NCBI RefSeq assembly: GCF_003429105.1
Contig: NZ_QVTD01000013.1
Span: 1 to 64,000, forward strand
Direction of reading: 5' to 3'
Length of the DNA: 64,000 nucleotides
Source of the DNA: Peribacillus glennii
GTDB lineage: Bacteria; Bacillota; Bacilli; Bacillales; DSM-1321
Shown: in pieces, positions 34,292 through 45,070 of the stretch
Numbering within the stretch: position 1 is the stretch's first letter
Layout of the letters: the number at the start of each line of letters is the position of its first letter
Notes under the pieces: generated by a model
What the model was told of the DNA's origin: nothing
Database searches by the model: none
What the model saw: the letters and a program-made list of their open reading frames with translations, nothing else
Made by a program: the position numbers and the translations under genes

Positions 34292-35083
34292 ATGAAACAA
34301 CGTATCATCACAGCAATCATCGCAGCAGCTATTTTTTTGCCAATGGTAATATTGGGCAAGCTGCCATTCCTCAGTTTAGTATATCTAATGGCAACAATTG
34401 GTCTATCCGAATTGATTAGAATGAAAAAAATCCACATTTTTTCTTTCCCTTCCATTATTTCATTCTTGCTGTTATGGCTGGTCTTGCTCCCTGAGCATTA
34501 CACCGGCTTTATCAAGGATTTCGATTACAGCAAAATGGAGCTTATCCTTTGGGCAGTGATTTTATTTTTAATCAGTACAGTCGCCACCAAAAACAGTTTT
34601 ACATTTGATGACGCTGGATTCCTATTGTTGTCCGTTATATATGTTGGAATGGGGTTCTTTTATTTGTATCAAACCCGCGAGGCCAGCCTGGCTTATGTTT
34701 TTTTCGCTCTGTTTACGATTTGGGCTACTGATTCGGGTGCTTATTTTGTTGGGCGAGCTATGGGAAAAAGGAAACTATGGCCCGAAATCAGCCCCAATAA
34801 GACGGTTGAAGGCTTCATTGGCGGAATTGGAAGCAGTTTGGCCGTAGGACTGCTCTTTTTTATGTTCAGCAGCCTTGATGCAACCCTTGCAACTTTATTA
34901 TTGATGAGTGTGTTGATTTCGATATTTGGACAAATGGGCGACCTGGTGCAATCTGCCTTCAAAAGGCACTATGGTGTCAAGGACGCCGGGAAGCTCCTTC
35001 CAGGGCATGGAGGGATTTTAGACAGGCTTGACAGCTTGATTTTTATTTTGCCGATTTTGCATTTATTGCATTTGGTTAATTGA
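34292..35083 (+). CDS. cdsA: Phosphatidate cytidylyltransferase
   Basis: CdsA makes CDP-diacylglycerol from phosphatidate and CTP, the branch point of phospholipid synthesis. The 263-residue protein has seven to eight membrane segments and the C-terminal CDS signature running from KRHYGVKDAGKLLPGHGG to LDRLDSLIFILP (about residues 224-253). Length matches B. subtilis CdsA (269). It follows uppS in the same operon. Confidence 0.96.
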   Translation: MKQRIITAIIAAAIFLPMVILGKLPFLSLVYLMATIGLSELIRMKKIHIFSFPSIISFLLLWLVLLPEHYTGFIKDFDYSKMELILWAVILFLISTVATKNSFTFDDAGFLLLSVIYVGMGFFYLYQTREASLAYVFFALFTIWATDSGAYFVGRAMGKRKLWPEISPNKTVEGFIGGIGSSLAVGLLFFMFSSLDATLATLLLMSVLISIFGQMGDLVQSAFKRHYGVKDAGKLLPGHGGILDRLDSLIFILPILHLLHLVN

Positions 35084-35088
35084 CTTGC

Positions 35089-35266
35089 ACTGGACAAGGA
35101 AAGCTTGGAGAATGGAAGCGTGCTTCTCGAGGATGTCACCAAAAAAAATTTTTTTGGCAGCCAAGTGTCTTCGTGACCCAATCCTTGTCCTGACGTCTAC
35201 GCTTGCCACAGATTGGCAGTGGTAAGACGGCGTTACTTGAAAAAGGGTGCTTCCGCATTTCTTATT
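35089..35266 (+). repeat. Repeat family A, copy 1 (before dxr)
   Basis: This stretch shares ordered blocks with 56094-56234: ACTGGACAAGGAA at the left, GCTTCTCGAGGAT, GACGTCTACGCTTGCCACAG with TGGCAGTGGTAAGACGGCGTT, and a right end with TTCCGCATTTCTTATT. It contains nested inverted repeats (GCCAC/GTGGC-like core) and a local palindrome of A and T (35140-35155). It ends just before the dxr ribosome site. No open frame or transposase is present, so it is a small non-coding dispersed element. Confidence 0.65.
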
Positions 35267-35282
35267 TAGGAGTTGAATAAAT

Positions 35283-36440
35283 TTGAAATATATCAGCCTA
35301 TTAGGTGCTACCGGTTCAATTGGCCGGCAGACGGCGGATGTAGTAAGGCAGCATCCCGGGCAATTTAAGATCGTGGCCATGTCTCTTGGGACAAATCTTC
35401 CTCAGGCCAGGCTTTTTATCGAAGAGTTTCAGCCTGAGCTTGTCTCTGTCCAGTTTCGGCAGGATTGTGAAGCTTTAAAGAATGAATTTGCAGGATCCGG
35501 GATTGCCTTTACTTATGGGGATCAAGGGCTTATTGAAGCCGCTGTACACGAAAAGGCCAATATTCTTGTGAATGCGGTCATCGGCAGTGTCGGGCTCAAT
35601 CCAACCTTACAGGCGATAAAGGCAAAAAAGGATATAGCGATCGCCAATAAGGAGACACTTGTAACAGCGGGACATATAGTCATCGAAGAAGCCAAAAGGG
35701 CGGGAGTAAAGCTGCTTCCGGTGGATAGTGAGCACTCAGCCATTTTCCAGGCCCTCCAAGGTGAGAAAGAAAAGAATATTGAGCGGCTTGTGATCACTGC
35801 CTCAGGAGGAAGCTTCAGGGATCGTACCAGGGCACAGCTTCAGAATGTCACCGTTGAAGAGGCCCTTCATCATCCTAACTGGTCCATGGGTACGAAAATC
35901 ACCATTGATTCTGCAACCATGATGAATAAAGGCCTGGAGGTTATTGAAGCGCACTGGCTGTTCGGTCTCCCATATGAAAAGATCGATGTATTGCTGCATA
36001 AGGAAAGCATCATACATTCCATGGTCGAATTTCACGACTCAAGCGTGATGGCACAGCTGGGAACACCTGATATGAGGGTGCCGATCCAATTTGCACTGAC
36101 ATATCCGGACCGATTGCCGCTTATGAATTCAAACCGGCTTAACCTGGCTGAAATAGGGAAATTGCATTTTGCCGATATGGACTTTGTTCGCTATCCGTGC
36201 CTTCGTTTTGCGTATGAGGCAGGGAAAAGCGGCGGTTCAATGCCAACCGTTTTAAATGCCGCCAACGAAGAAGCCGTCGCTGGATTCCTTGATGGCAGGA
36301 TTTCTTTTTTGGAAATAGAAACGATAATTGAAAAAGCACTTACTAATCATAACACTATTGCTGCCCCGGATTTAGATATTATTCAAGGAATTGATAGGGA
36401 AACGCGCGGATTTGTAAAAACACTATTGAAACAGAGGTGA
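35283..36440 (+). CDS. dxr: 1-deoxy-D-xylulose-5-phosphate reductoisomerase
   Basis: Dxr converts DXP to 2-C-methylerythritol 4-phosphate using NADPH, the committed step of the MEP isoprenoid pathway that supplies UppS. The 385-residue protein has the NADPH motif [12 protein letters not shown] (about residues 5-16), NKETLVTAG (about 122-130), the metal-binding [13 protein letters not shown] (about 147-159), and the substrate loop [10 protein letters not shown]. Length equals B. subtilis Dxr (383). The start is TTG 35283, ten bases after AGGAG. Confidence 0.97.
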   Translation: MKYISLLGATGSIGRQTADVVRQHPGQFKIVAMSLGTNLPQARLFIEEFQPELVSVQFRQDCEALKNEFAGSGIAFTYGDQGLIEAAVHEKANILVNAVIGSVGLNPTLQAIKAKKDIAIANKETLVTAGHIVIEEAKRAGVKLLPVDSEHSAIFQALQGEKEKNIERLVITASGGSFRDRTRAQLQNVTVEEALHHPNWSMGTKITIDSATMMNKGLEVIEAHWLFGLPYEKIDVLLHKESIIHSMVEFHDSSVMAQLGTPDMRVPIQFALTYPDRLPLMNSNRLNLAEIGKLHFADMDFVRYPCLRFAYEAGKSGGSMPTVLNAANEEAVAGFLDGRISFLEIETIIEKALTNHNTIAAPDLDIIQGIDRETRGFVKTLLKQR

Positions 36441-36446
36441 TTAGAA

Positions 36447-37718
36447 GTGCAAACTATTCAAACAGTGATTTCTTTCATCATTATTTTTGGCTCCCTGGTT
36501 TTCTTCCATGAATTAGGACATCTGTATTTTGCGAAGCGGGCAGGGATCCTTTGCCGGGAATTTGCGATTGGAATGGGACCAAAAGTCTTCACCTTCAAAA
36601 AGAAGGAAACGCTATATACAATCAGGCTGCTTCCAATCGGGGGTTATGTTCGCATGGCGGGCGAAGATCCCGAAACTGTCGAACTTAAGCCCGGCTACCG
36701 TGTAGGCCTCATTCTGAATAAGGATTTATTTGTAGAGAAAATCATTCTGAATAATAAAGAAAAATATCAGGATATCCGAATAATTGAAGTGGAAAAGGCA
36801 GATTTGGAACATGGGCTGTCCATACAAGGCTATGAGGAGGGCGAGGAAGATATTTTAAAAACTTTCCCTGTCCATAAGGAGGCTGTGACGGTAGAAGATG
36901 GCGTAGAAACCCAAATTGCGCCATTTGAACGCCAGTTCGCCTCAAAATCACTTGGACACCGAACTATGACCATTTTTGCCGGCCCGATGATGAACTTTGT
37001 TTTGGCCTTTGTCATCTTTCTTGTCATTGGCTTGTTCCAGGGCATAGTAGTGGATGAAGCGCGGTTGGGAGAGTTGACAAAGGATGGCGCTGCCCTCGCT
37101 TCAGGCTTAAAGGCAGGGGATGAAATCCAGTCCATTGATGGCAATGAAGTATCCACCTGGATAGATGTTCAGGAAAGCATCCAGAAAAGTCCGGGCAAAG
37201 AAATCGAGTTTGTCGTCGAGCGGGACGGTGAAACGCTGGAGGTCCCTGTTACTCCTAAAGAGGTAGAACGGGATGGCCAAACGGTCGGTGTAATCGGTGT
37301 TTATCCGCCTGTGGAAAAATCGGCATTAAAGGCCATAACCCATGGTTTTACGGAAACGTATTTATGGACAATCAAAATTTTTGAAATGCTCGGCATGTTA
37401 GTGACTGGGCAATTTACCATTGATGCGTTATCCGGTCCTGTCGGCATTTATAAATCAACCGAAGAAGTAGCTGAATCCGGGGTATTCTCATTGATGAGAT
37501 GGGCTGGCGTGCTGAGCATCAACCTGGGAATCATGAACCTGCTGCCAATTCCGGCACTTGACGGCGGACGCCTTTTATTCTTCCTAGTGGAAGCTTTGAG
37601 AGGCAAACCGATCGACAGGCAAAAAGAAGGGCTGGTACATTTGATCGGGTTTGCGCTCTTGATGTTATTAATGATTGTTGTTACATGGAATGACATCCAG
37701 CGTTTTTTCCTGAACTAA
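36447..37718 (+). CDS. rseP: Site-2 zinc metalloprotease RseP/RasP
   Basis: RasP cuts membrane-bound anti-sigma factors and remnant signal peptides within the membrane. The 423-residue protein has the zinc motif HELGH (residues 21-25) in the first membrane segment, a PDZ domain in the middle (about residues 190-280), and the C-terminal NLLPIPALDGGRLLFF motif with the third metal ligand Asp. Start is GTG 36447, six bases after the dxr stop. Length matches B. subtilis RasP (422). Confidence 0.96.
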   Translation: MQTIQTVISFIIIFGSLVFFHELGHLYFAKRAGILCREFAIGMGPKVFTFKKKETLYTIRLLPIGGYVRMAGEDPETVELKPGYRVGLILNKDLFVEKIILNNKEKYQDIRIIEVEKADLEHGLSIQGYEEGEEDILKTFPVHKEAVTVEDGVETQIAPFERQFASKSLGHRTMTIFAGPMMNFVLAFVIFLVIGLFQGIVVDEARLGELTKDGAALASGLKAGDEIQSIDGNEVSTWIDVQESIQKSPGKEIEFVVERDGETLEVPVTPKEVERDGQTVGVIGVYPPVEKSALKAITHGFTETYLWTIKIFEMLGMLVTGQFTIDALSGPVGIYKSTEEVAESGVFSLMRWAGVLSINLGIMNLLPIPALDGGRLLFFLVEALRGKPIDRQKEGLVHLIGFALLMLLMIVVTWNDIQRFFLN

Positions 37719-37895
37719 CCGGAGAGAATCGAGGTTCCCTGCTGCCTCTTTTTGCACATTATATAAAGTGAACTAAAGAATTACCTAAAAATAAATAAAG
37801 TAGTTGATTTTTGGCTCATTAAAGGCTTCAACTGCATAGGCCAGGGAAAAAGCGAGCATGTATAACCGTAGTTTCACATGAAAAAGCCCAAAGTA

Positions 37896-37923
37896 TTGGC
37901 AGGCCGCCCTAAATTAATATATT
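37896..37923 (+). promoter_or_regulatory. Candidate promoter of proS
   Basis: TTGGCA (37896-37901) and TATATT (37918-37923) are 16 bases apart. The 265-base gap between rseP and proS holds nothing else that I can identify; it shows no T-box features (no conserved AGGGTGGNACCGCG-type element). Confidence 0.4.
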
Positions 37924-37983
37924 CATTTTAAATATGTAACTGCTGCAACACAACAATTAGAAGATGATGATGAGGTGCAATAG

Positions 37984-39690
37984 ATGAAGCAGAGTATGAC
38001 GCTGATCCCTACACTAAGGGAGGTTCCGGCTGATGCAGAGATTAAGAGCCATCAGCTTTTATTGAGAGCAGGATTTATGAGGCAAAACGCAAGCGGGGTC
38101 TATAGCTTTATGCCGCTTGGAAAAAAGGTGCTGCAAAAGATTGAAGCCATTATCCGGGAAGAGATGGATGCAGCAGGTGCGGTGGAGCTTTTGATGCCTG
38201 CGCTGCAGCAAGCTGAATTGTGGCAGGAATCAGGGCGCTGGTATTCTTACGGGCCAGAATTAATGAGATTGAAAGACAGGAATGAACGCGAATTCGCCCT
38301 CGGTGCCACACATGAAGAAGTAATTACAAGCCTGATCCGGGATGAAGTGAAATCTTATAAGCGGCTGCCTTTGTCTCTGTACCAAATCCAAACGAAGTTC
38401 CGCGATGAAAAGCGTCCACGTTTTGGCTTGCTTCGAGGCCGCGAGTTTATCATGAAGGATGCCTATTCCTTCCATGCCAATCAGGAAAGCCTTGATGAAG
38501 TATATCAAAAGCTTTTCACTGCCTATTCAAATATTTTCCGCCGGTGCGGTTTGAACTTCAGGGCAGTCATTGCGGATTCCGGGGCAATGGGCGGGAAAGA
38601 TACGCATGAATTTATGGTGCTGTCAGATGTTGGTGAGGATACCATTGCCTACTCTGATACATCCAATTATGCAGCGAATATCGAAATGGCTCCTGTTGTG
38701 GCCAAGTACGAGAAACCCACAGAAGCTGAAAGAGAGCTTGAAAAGGTTCACACACCAGGCAAAAAGTCGATTCAAGAAGTGTCGGAATTTATACATGCAA
38801 AGGCAAAGGACTGCATCAAATCCCTGCTATTTAAGGTGGACGGGAAGAATGTTCTTGTTCTTGTACGCGGCGACCATGAAGTGAATGACATCAAATTGAA
38901 AAATTATTATGCCGCTTCAGTCGTAGAATTGGCAGAACCGGAAGAAACAAAGCAAATACTTGGCTGTTCGATTGGATCGCTCGGCCCGGTGAATGTGTCC
39001 GGTGATGTGGAAATCCTCGCTGACCATGCCGTTGGAGCTATCGTCAATGGAGTGTGCGGAGCCAACGAAGAGGATTATCATTATACAAATCTAAATCCGG
39101 GGCGTGATTTCAGTGATGTTGCCTATACGGATCTTCGCTTTATCCTTGAAGGGGACCCGTCCCCGGATGGAGAGGGCACAATCCAATTTGCCAAAGGCAT
39201 TGAAGTAGGCCATGTTTTTAAGCTTGGCACCAGGTACAGCGAGGCAATGGGAGCATCGTTCCTTGATGAAAACGGCCGTAGCCAGCCGATGATCATGGGA
39301 TGCTATGGAATCGGGGTTTCCCGCACGCTTGCGGCTGTTGCTGAACAATTTAATGATGAAAACGGCCTTCTATGGCCAGAAAATCTGGCTCCTTTCAAGA
39401 TTCATGTCATACCGGTCAATGTGAAGGATGAATCCCAGGCGAAGCTTGCAGAAGATTTATATTCTGATCTGCGCAAACAGGGCTATGAAGTTTTGATGGA
39501 TGACCGCCAGGAGCGGCCGGGTGTAAAGTTTGCCGATTCTGATTTAATCGGGATTCCGGTAAGGATTACTGTTGGTAAAAAGGCTGCGGACTCAATTGTA
39601 GAGGTGAAACTCCGAAAAAACGGTGAAGTCCACGAGGTAAACCGTGAAAAACTCTCTGAAATGCTTGGACAGATTTTATCAGGTCAATAA
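37984..39690 (+). CDS. proS: Prolyl-tRNA synthetase (bacterial type)
   Basis: ProRS charges tRNA-Pro. The 568-residue protein is the long bacterial type with class II motifs 1-3 ([25 protein letters not shown] near residue 105; motif 3 [13 protein letters not shown] near 439-451), an editing insertion domain (YbaK-like, about residues 235-390), and the C-terminal anticodon-binding domain. Length equals B. subtilis ProS (564). GATGAGGTG precedes the ATG. Confidence 0.97.
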   Translation: MKQSMTLIPTLREVPADAEIKSHQLLLRAGFMRQNASGVYSFMPLGKKVLQKIEAIIREEMDAAGAVELLMPALQQAELWQESGRWYSYGPELMRLKDRNEREFALGATHEEVITSLIRDEVKSYKRLPLSLYQIQTKFRDEKRPRFGLLRGREFIMKDAYSFHANQESLDEVYQKLFTAYSNIFRRCGLNFRAVIADSGAMGGKDTHEFMVLSDVGEDTIAYSDTSNYAANIEMAPVVAKYEKPTEAERELEKVHTPGKKSIQEVSEFIHAKAKDCIKSLLFKVDGKNVLVLVRGDHEVNDIKLKNYYAASVVELAEPEETKQILGCSIGSLGPVNVSGDVEILADHAVGAIVNGVCGANEEDYHYTNLNPGRDFSDVAYTDLRFILEGDPSPDGEGTIQFAKGIEVGHVFKLGTRYSEAMGASFLDENGRSQPMIMGCYGIGVSRTLAAVAEQFNDENGLLWPENLAPFKIHVIPVNVKDESQAKLAEDLYSDLRKQGYEVLMDDRQERPGVKFADSDLIGIPVRITVGKKAADSIVEVKLRKNGEVHEVNREKLSEMLGQILSGQ

Positions 39691-39714
39691 TGGGTATAAA
39701 TGTAAAGCTCAAGA

Positions 39715-39746
39715 AAGGTATCAGTCATTACGATGGTACCTTTTTT
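39715..39746 (+). terminator. Intrinsic terminator after proS
   Basis: AAGGTATCA (39715-39723) pairs with TGGTACCTT (39734-39742) with one G-U, leaving a 10-base loop; T bases continue to 39746. This separates proS from polC. Confidence 0.8.
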
Positions 39747-39859
39747 CTTTCTGCCAGGCGTTTTATGCGGAGAAGAAAGTACAATGCGTTCTTATCTGCT
39801 AAAGTCGCCAAACGGAGAAATTACTAACTTTTTTCACTATCATTCCAGACACATAGATA

Positions 39860-39868
39860 TGTTATAAT
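39860..39868 (+). promoter_or_regulatory. Candidate extended -10 promoter of polC
   Basis: TG-T-TATAAT at 39860-39868 is a perfect extended -10. No good -35 stands at the expected place. It lies about 110 bases before the polC ATG, after the proS terminator. Confidence 0.5.
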
Positions 39869-39980
39869 TACGTCTGTTGCCATATATTTAGTTGCAAAGT
39901 ATTGGATGCTATAGATTGCGGTTTTAAAGATAATTGAATGTATTAATAGATTAGGATTGAAAAGATAGGAGAGAGCGGAA

Positions 39981-42900
39981 ATGGATCACAATCCGAATAG
40001 TGGAAGAGAGAGATTTCAACTCTTGCTCCAGCAGCTCGGACTTACGGAGGATGCGTTTGTTAAGTATTTTTACCGTGCTGAAATCGAAAAGCTATCAATT
40101 GAAAGGGAAGCTAAAAGCTGGCGTTTCTCTTTTAAGCTGGAGGAACTGATTCCTTGCAGTGTCCACACACGGCTGGCTACTCATCTTTCGGCTACCTTTG
40201 CGCACATCGCAACAGTTTCATTCAGCATTCATGTTGAAAACCCCCAGGTTACCGAAGAAATAATCAAGGATTACTGGAAAAATTGCATCGGTGAACTTGA
40301 AGGGATCTCGCCAGCGCTTTTGGCTCTTTTGAATGAACAAGAACCGAGGGTTGCGGGGCACCGCCTGATTGTAAAAGCACGCAATGAGGCGGAAGCCGGA
40401 CAGCTAAAGCGGAAGTATTCCGGGCTTATCTCGAACATTTATCAAAACTTTGGTTTCCCGTCTTTATCCCTTGATGCCGAAGTTTCAGGCTCCCAGGAGG
40501 AATACCAGGAGTTTATGCTCGAGAAGCAAAAAGAAGATGAAGCCAAGGCACTTGCAGCCATTACGGAAATGCAAAAGAAAGAAAATGAGAAGTCCGGCGG
40601 GGACAATGAACATCAAGGTCCTGTTAAAATTGGTTATACCATTAAGGATGACGCCGATTTTAGGCAAATTGAGCAAATTGTCGATGAAGAAAGACGGATT
40701 GCGATTGAAGGCTTTGTTTTTGATGCTGAAACAAAGGAACTGCGAAGCGGCAGGACTTTATTGACATTTAAAGTCACTGATTATACAAGCTCTATTTTAG
40801 TCAAGATGTTTTCACGTGATAAAGAAGATGCTGCATTGCTTTCCCGTGTCAAGAAAGGGATGTGGGTTCGCGCGCAGGGGAGCATTCAGAATGATACATT
40901 TGTCCGCGATTTGGTCATGATAGCCAATGATATAAATGAAATTTCCAAGGCGGGCCGGCTTGATCAGGCACCGGAAGGCGAAAAGCGGGTGGAACTGCAC
41001 CTGCATTCACCCATGAGCCAGATGGACGCCGTGACTCCTGTTTCCGCATTGGTTGCGCAGGCAAAAAAATGGGGCCACAAAGCAATCGCGATAACCGACC
41101 ATGCCGTGGTTCAATCTTTTCCGGAGGCTTATGGGGCAGGTAAGAAAAATGATATAAACATCATTTACGGTGTAGAGGTTAATCTTGTGGATGACGGTGT
41201 ACCGATCGCCTATAATGATGCCCATCGCGTCCTTGACGAAGATACATATGTGGTCTTCGACGTGGAAACAACGGGACTGTCTGCCGTATACGATACGATT
41301 ATCGAGCTTGCGGCTGTAAAAATGCATAACGGGGAAATCATCGACCGCTTTGAGGATTTTGCCAACCCTCACCATCCGCTGTCAGCAACAACGATCGAAT
41401 TGACAGGGATTACCGATGACATGGTCGAAAATGCACCGGAAGTGGAAGATGTTCTGCAAAGGTTTCGGCAATGGGCCGGCGATGCTGTTTTAGTTGCGCA
41501 TAACGCGAGCTTTGACATGGGGTTCTTGAATGTCGGCTATAAAAAAATAGGGCATCCGAAAGCGGAGAATCCTGTAATTGATACATTGGAATTGGGACGT
41601 TTTCTATACCCGGATTTCAAAAATCACCGCCTAAACACGCTTGCCAAAAAGTTTGATATCGAATTAACGCAGCATCATAGGGCGATTTACGATGCTGAGG
41701 CAACCGGTTATTTGCTGATGAAAATGTTGAAAGATACAGCTGAAAAAGGGATCGTTTACCATGATCAGCTTAATGAACATATGGGTGAGGGGAATGCATA
41801 TCAGCGGTCACGCCCCTCCCATTGTACATTGCTTGCCCAAAATGAAACCGGATTGAAAAATCTGTTTAAGCTTGTATCAATCTCACATCTTAACTATTTT
41901 TACCGTGTGCCGCGCATACCCCGTTCTCAGCTGCAAAAGCACCGGGAAGGGCTCCTGGTTGGCTCGGGCTGTGATAAGGGCGAAGTGTTCGAAGGAATGA
42001 TGCAGAAGGCTTTTGAGGAAGTTATGGATATCGCAGAATTCTATGATTATTTGGAAGTGCATCCGAAAGAAGTCTACCAGCATATGATCGAAATGGAATA
42101 TGTCCGCGATGAGAAATCATTGGAGGGCATTATCTCGAATATTATTAAACTTGGTGAAAAGCTTGGCAAGCCGGTCGTGGCAACAGGAAATGTCCATTAC
42201 CTTGAACCTAATGATAAAATTTACCGAAAAATTCTTGTTGGTTCCCAGGGCGGTGCCAATCCGTTAAACCGCCATAAACTTCCTGATGTCCATTTCCGTA
42301 CAACCGATGAAATGCTTGCAGCCTTTTCATTTCTCGGCAAAGAGAAGGCGAAAGAAATCGTCGTCGAAAACTCCAACAAGATAGCCGATATGATCGACCC
42401 GATTAAACCGATTAAAGACGATTTGTATACGCCTAAAATTGAAGGTGCCGAAGACGAGATGCGCGAGATGAGTTACGGCATGGCACGGCGCATTTATGGC
42501 GAGCCGCTGCCGGAAATCGTGGAAGCCCGTTTGGAAAAAGAGCTAAAGAGCATCATCGGCCACGGATTCGCCGTTATTTACTTGATTTCACATAAGCTTG
42601 TAAAAAAATCACTGGATGATGGTTATCTTGTGGGTTCCCGTGGATCGGTAGGTTCATCATTAGTTGCGACAATGACGGAAATCACTGAAGTAAATCCGCT
42701 CCCGCCCCATTATGTATGCCCAAGCTGCAAGCATTCGGAATTCTTCAATGACGGCTCTGTCGGTTCAGGTTTTGACCTTCCGGACAAGGATTGCCCGAAT
42801 TGCGGCGAGAGATATAAAAAGGACGGTCATGACATCCCATTTGAAACGTTTCTGGGCTTTAAAGGCGATAAAGTGCCTGATATCGATTTGAACTTTTCCG

Positions 42901-44297
42901 GTGAATATCAGCCTCATGCCCATAACTATACAAAGGTCCTTTTTGGTGAAGATAATGTATTCCGTGCTGGAACGATTGGCACGGTGGCGGAGAAGACTGC
43001 CTATGGCTATGTAAAAGGTTATGCGTCAGATCATAATCTTCATCTCAGGGGAGCGGAAATAGACAGGCTTGTGGCCGGCTGTACCGGCGTTAAAAGAACG
43101 ACCGGGCAGCACCCGGGGGGCATCATAGTAGTTCCGGATTATATGGATATTTATGATTTTTCGCCGATCCAATTTCCAGCTGATGATAAAACATCGGAAT
43201 GGAAGACCACCCACTTTGACTTCCATTCCATTCATGATAACTTATTGAAGCTTGATATACTCGGGCACGATGACCCAACCGTGATCCGCATGCTGCAGGA
43301 TTTGAGCGGCATTGACCCTAAAACAATTCCGACGGATGACCCTGAAGTGATGAAAATTTTCTCAGGGACAGAATCGCTAGGCGTTACGGAAGACCAAATC
43401 ATGTGTAAAACCGGAACACTCGGGATACCTGAATTCGGTACGCGTTTTGTCCGCCAGATGCTAGAAGATACAAAACCCACAACATTCTCGGAACTCGTCC
43501 AGATCTCAGGACTTTCACATGGTACCGATGTGTGGCTTGGAAATGCCCAGGAGCTGATACACAATAATATTTGTACACTCTCAGAGGTAATCGGCTGCCG
43601 TGACGACATTATGGTCTATTTGATATATCAAGGATTGGAACCGTCGCTTGCCTTTAAAATCATGGAATCCGTCCGTAAAGGAAAGGGTCTTTCAGACGAG
43701 TTTGAAGCGGAAATGCGAAAGAATGAAGTACCGGAATGGTATATCGATTCATGCAAGAAGATAAAATATATGTTCCCTAAAGCTCATGCTGCTGCCTATG
43801 TATTGATGGCTGTAAGGATAGCCTATTTTAAAGTGCATCTGCCGCTCTTGTATTATGCTGCTTATTTTACGGTAAGGGCAGAAGATTTTGAAATCGATGC
43901 AATGGTACGCGGTTCACAATCCATCCGCTCAAAAATCGAAGAGATTAACGCGAAAGGCCTTGACGCGTCGACGAAGGAAAAGAATACGTTGACGGTGCTT
44001 GAGCTTGCTCTGGAAATGTGCGAAAGAGGTTTTGCTTTCCAAAAAGTCGATTTATATAAATCAAGCGCAGATGAATTTATCATCGAGGGTAATACATTAA
44101 TCCCGCCGTTCAATTCGATCCCTGGACTTGGGACTAATGCAGCCTTAAACATTGTCCGTGCACGGGGAGAAGGGGAATTTCTTTCAAAGGAAGACCTTCA
44201 GCAGCGAGGCAAAATATCAAAAACAATTCTTGAGTACCTCGACAAGCAGGGCTGCCTGGAATCCCTGCCGGACCAGAACCAGCTTTCTTTGTTTTAA
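39981..44297 (+). CDS. polC: DNA polymerase III subunit alpha, PolC type
   Basis: PolC is the replicative polymerase of low-GC Gram-positives, with its own proofreading exonuclease. The 1438-residue protein has an N-terminal helical region, an OB domain (about residues 235-320), a PHP domain split around the exonuclease ([16 protein letters not shown] near 336-351), the DEDD exonuclease ([15 protein letters not shown] near 425-439), a zinc cluster ([10 protein letters not shown] and CPNCGERY near 912-955), and the polymerase active site [16 protein letters not shown] (about 968-983). Length matches B. subtilis PolC (1437). AGGAGAG precedes the ATG. Confidence 0.98.
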   Translation: MDHNPNSGRERFQLLLQQLGLTEDAFVKYFYRAEIEKLSIEREAKSWRFSFKLEELIPCSVHTRLATHLSATFAHIATVSFSIHVENPQVTEEIIKDYWKNCIGELEGISPALLALLNEQEPRVAGHRLIVKARNEAEAGQLKRKYSGLISNIYQNFGFPSLSLDAEVSGSQEEYQEFMLEKQKEDEAKALAAITEMQKKENEKSGGDNEHQGPVKIGYTIKDDADFRQIEQIVDEERRIAIEGFVFDAETKELRSGRTLLTFKVTDYTSSILVKMFSRDKEDAALLSRVKKGMWVRAQGSIQNDTFVRDLVMIANDINEISKAGRLDQAPEGEKRVELHLHSPMSQMDAVTPVSALVAQAKKWGHKAIAITDHAVVQSFPEAYGAGKKNDINIIYGVEVNLVDDGVPIAYNDAHRVLDEDTYVVFDVETTGLSAVYDTIIELAAVKMHNGEIIDRFEDFANPHHPLSATTIELTGITDDMVENAPEVEDVLQRFRQWAGDAVLVAHNASFDMGFLNVGYKKIGHPKAENPVIDTLELGRFLYPDFKNHRLNTLAKKFDIELTQHHRAIYDAEATGYLLMKMLKDTAEKGIVYHDQLNEHMGEGNAYQRSRPSHCTLLAQNETGLKNLFKLVSISHLNYFYRVPRIPRSQLQKHREGLLVGSGCDKGEVFEGMMQKAFEEVMDIAEFYDYLEVHPKEVYQHMIEMEYVRDEKSLEGIISNIIKLGEKLGKPVVATGNVHYLEPNDKIYRKILVGSQGGANPLNRHKLPDVHFRTTDEMLAAFSFLGKEKAKEIVVENSNKIADMIDPIKPIKDDLYTPKIEGAEDEMREMSYGMARRIYGEPLPEIVEARLEKELKSIIGHGFAVIYLISHKLVKKSLDDGYLVGSRGSVGSSLVATMTEITEVNPLPPHYVCPSCKHSEFFNDGSVGSGFDLPDKDCPNCGERYKKDGHDIPFETFLGFKGDKVPDIDLNFSGEYQPHAHNYTKVLFGEDNVFRAGTIGTVAEKTAYGYVKGYASDHNLHLRGAEIDRLVAGCTGVKRTTGQHPGGIIVVPDYMDIYDFSPIQFPADDKTSEWKTTHFDFHSIHDNLLKLDILGHDDPTVIRMLQDLSGIDPKTIPTDDPEVMKIFSGTESLGVTEDQIMCKTGTLGIPEFGTRFVRQMLEDTKPTTFSELVQISGLSHGTDVWLGNAQELIHNNICTLSEVIGCRDDIMVYLIYQGLEPSLAFKIMESVRKGKGLSDEFEAEMRKNEVPEWYIDSCKKIKYMFPKAHAAAYVLMAVRIAYFKVHLPLLYYAAYFTVRAEDFEIDAMVRGSQSIRSKIEEINAKGLDASTKEKNTLTVLELALEMCERGFAFQKVDLYKSSADEFIIEGNTLIPPFNSIPGLGTNAALNIVRARGEGEFLSKEDLQQRGKISKTILEYLDKQGCLESLPDQNQLSLF

Positions 44298-44340
44298 CTT
44301 GTTACAATGAGTGCTGTTACAATACGCCCGGCTGGTTCAT

Positions 44341-44369
44341 TTGCAAAAAAGTATTGATTATGGTATATT
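44341..44369 (+). promoter_or_regulatory. Candidate sigma-A promoter of the rimP-nusA-infB operon
   Basis: TTGCAA (44341-44346) and TATATT (44364-44369) are 17 bases apart. Transcription would start near 44376 and give a leader of about 180 bases before rimP. Confidence 0.65.
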
Positions 44370-44398
44370 TTATTTGGAAATACTAAGAAACCAAGTAC

Positions 44399-44423
44399 AA
44401 GAGTGGGGAAACCCACTCTTTCG
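44399..44423 (+). terminator. Leader hairpin with GAAA tetraloop (possible attenuator)
   Basis: AAGAGTGGG (44399-44407) and CCCACTCTT (44412-44420) form a perfect 9-bp stem closed by the stable GAAA tetraloop. T bases follow only to 44421, then CG. It lies about 23 bases after the predicted start of transcription, where it could act as an attenuator or 5' stabiliser. Confidence 0.5.
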
Positions 44424-44463
44424 TGTTGTAAATGACTAATTTGTTTGCAAATGCTTAGGAAGC

Positions 44464-44539
44464 TCCGGACAAAAGGAATGCCGGCTGAATCCTGCCACGC
44501 ACGGTTCAGCCAGCACCGGCATAAAAGAGCAAGTCCGGC
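44464..44539 (+). ncRNA. Structured leader element upstream of rimP
   Basis: Three nested pairings are seen: CCGGAC (44465-44470) with GTCCGG (44533-44538); ATGCCGG (44478-44484) with CCGGCAT (44516-44522); and CTGAA (44485-44489) with TTCAG (44505-44509), with a 15-base apical loop and a CCAGCA bulge. The closing stem ends eight bases before the rimP ribosome site GGAGG. It does not fit a tRNA. It may be an autoregulatory leader of the NusA/IF2 operon, but I cannot assign a known family. Confidence 0.5.
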
Positions 44540-44557
44540 CATGTATGGAGGCAGCGT

Positions 44558-45031
44558 ATGAGTAAAAAGGTAACTGAAATTGTCGAAGAGATGGTAACTC
44601 CGATTCTGGATGAATCAGGGCTGGAGTTGGTGGAAGTTGAGTATGCCAAAGAAGGGAAAAGCTGGTTTCTCCGCGTTTATATTGATAAAGAGGGCGGAGT
44701 GGACATTGAGGATTGCGGTCAGGTCAGCGAAAAGCTTAGCGAGAAACTTGATGAGGTCGACCCGATTCCGCAAAACTATTTTCTTGAGGTTTCATCACCC
44801 GGTGCTGAACGGCCGTTGAAAAAAGAAAAGGACTTTGAAAAGGCGATCGGGAAAAATGTGTACATAAAAACATATGAACCAATCCTGGATGAAAAAGAAT
44901 TTGAAGGTATCCTAACCGGTTTTGACGGACGTGAAGTTACGCTGGAAATTACGGTTAAGACCAGGAAGAAATCAGTCGTCATTCCATATGAAAAAGTGGC
45001 AAAAGCAAGGCTGGCGGTCACTTTTTCTTAA
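44558..45031 (+). CDS. rimP: Ribosome maturation factor RimP
   Basis: RimP helps assemble the 30S subunit with S12 and S5. The 157-residue protein has the N-terminal alpha/beta domain ([20 protein letters not shown], about residues 9-28), the motif [19 protein letters not shown], and a C-terminal SH3-like domain. Length equals B. subtilis RimP (156). GGAGG precedes the ATG. It heads the operon with nusA, as in most bacteria. Confidence 0.96.
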   Translation: MSKKVTEIVEEMVTPILDESGLELVEVEYAKEGKSWFLRVYIDKEGGVDIEDCGQVSEKLSEKLDEVDPIPQNYFLEVSSPGAERPLKKEKDFEKAIGKNVYIKTYEPILDEKEFEGILTGFDGREVTLEITVKTRKKSVVIPYEKVAKARLAVTFS

Positions 45032-45070
45032 TTAGTAAATACAGAACAATCATGATAAGGGGGACCAACC

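Noticed and set aside
37719-37983. T-box riboswitch before proS
   Set aside because: No T-box core sequence or antiterminator/terminator pair is present in the gap.
44464-44539. tRNA-like fold in the rimP leader, as E. coli has metY before rimP
   Set aside because: The stem lengths, the lack of a T-loop sequence (TTCRANY) and of an anticodon arm rule out a tRNA; it was kept only as a structured leader.
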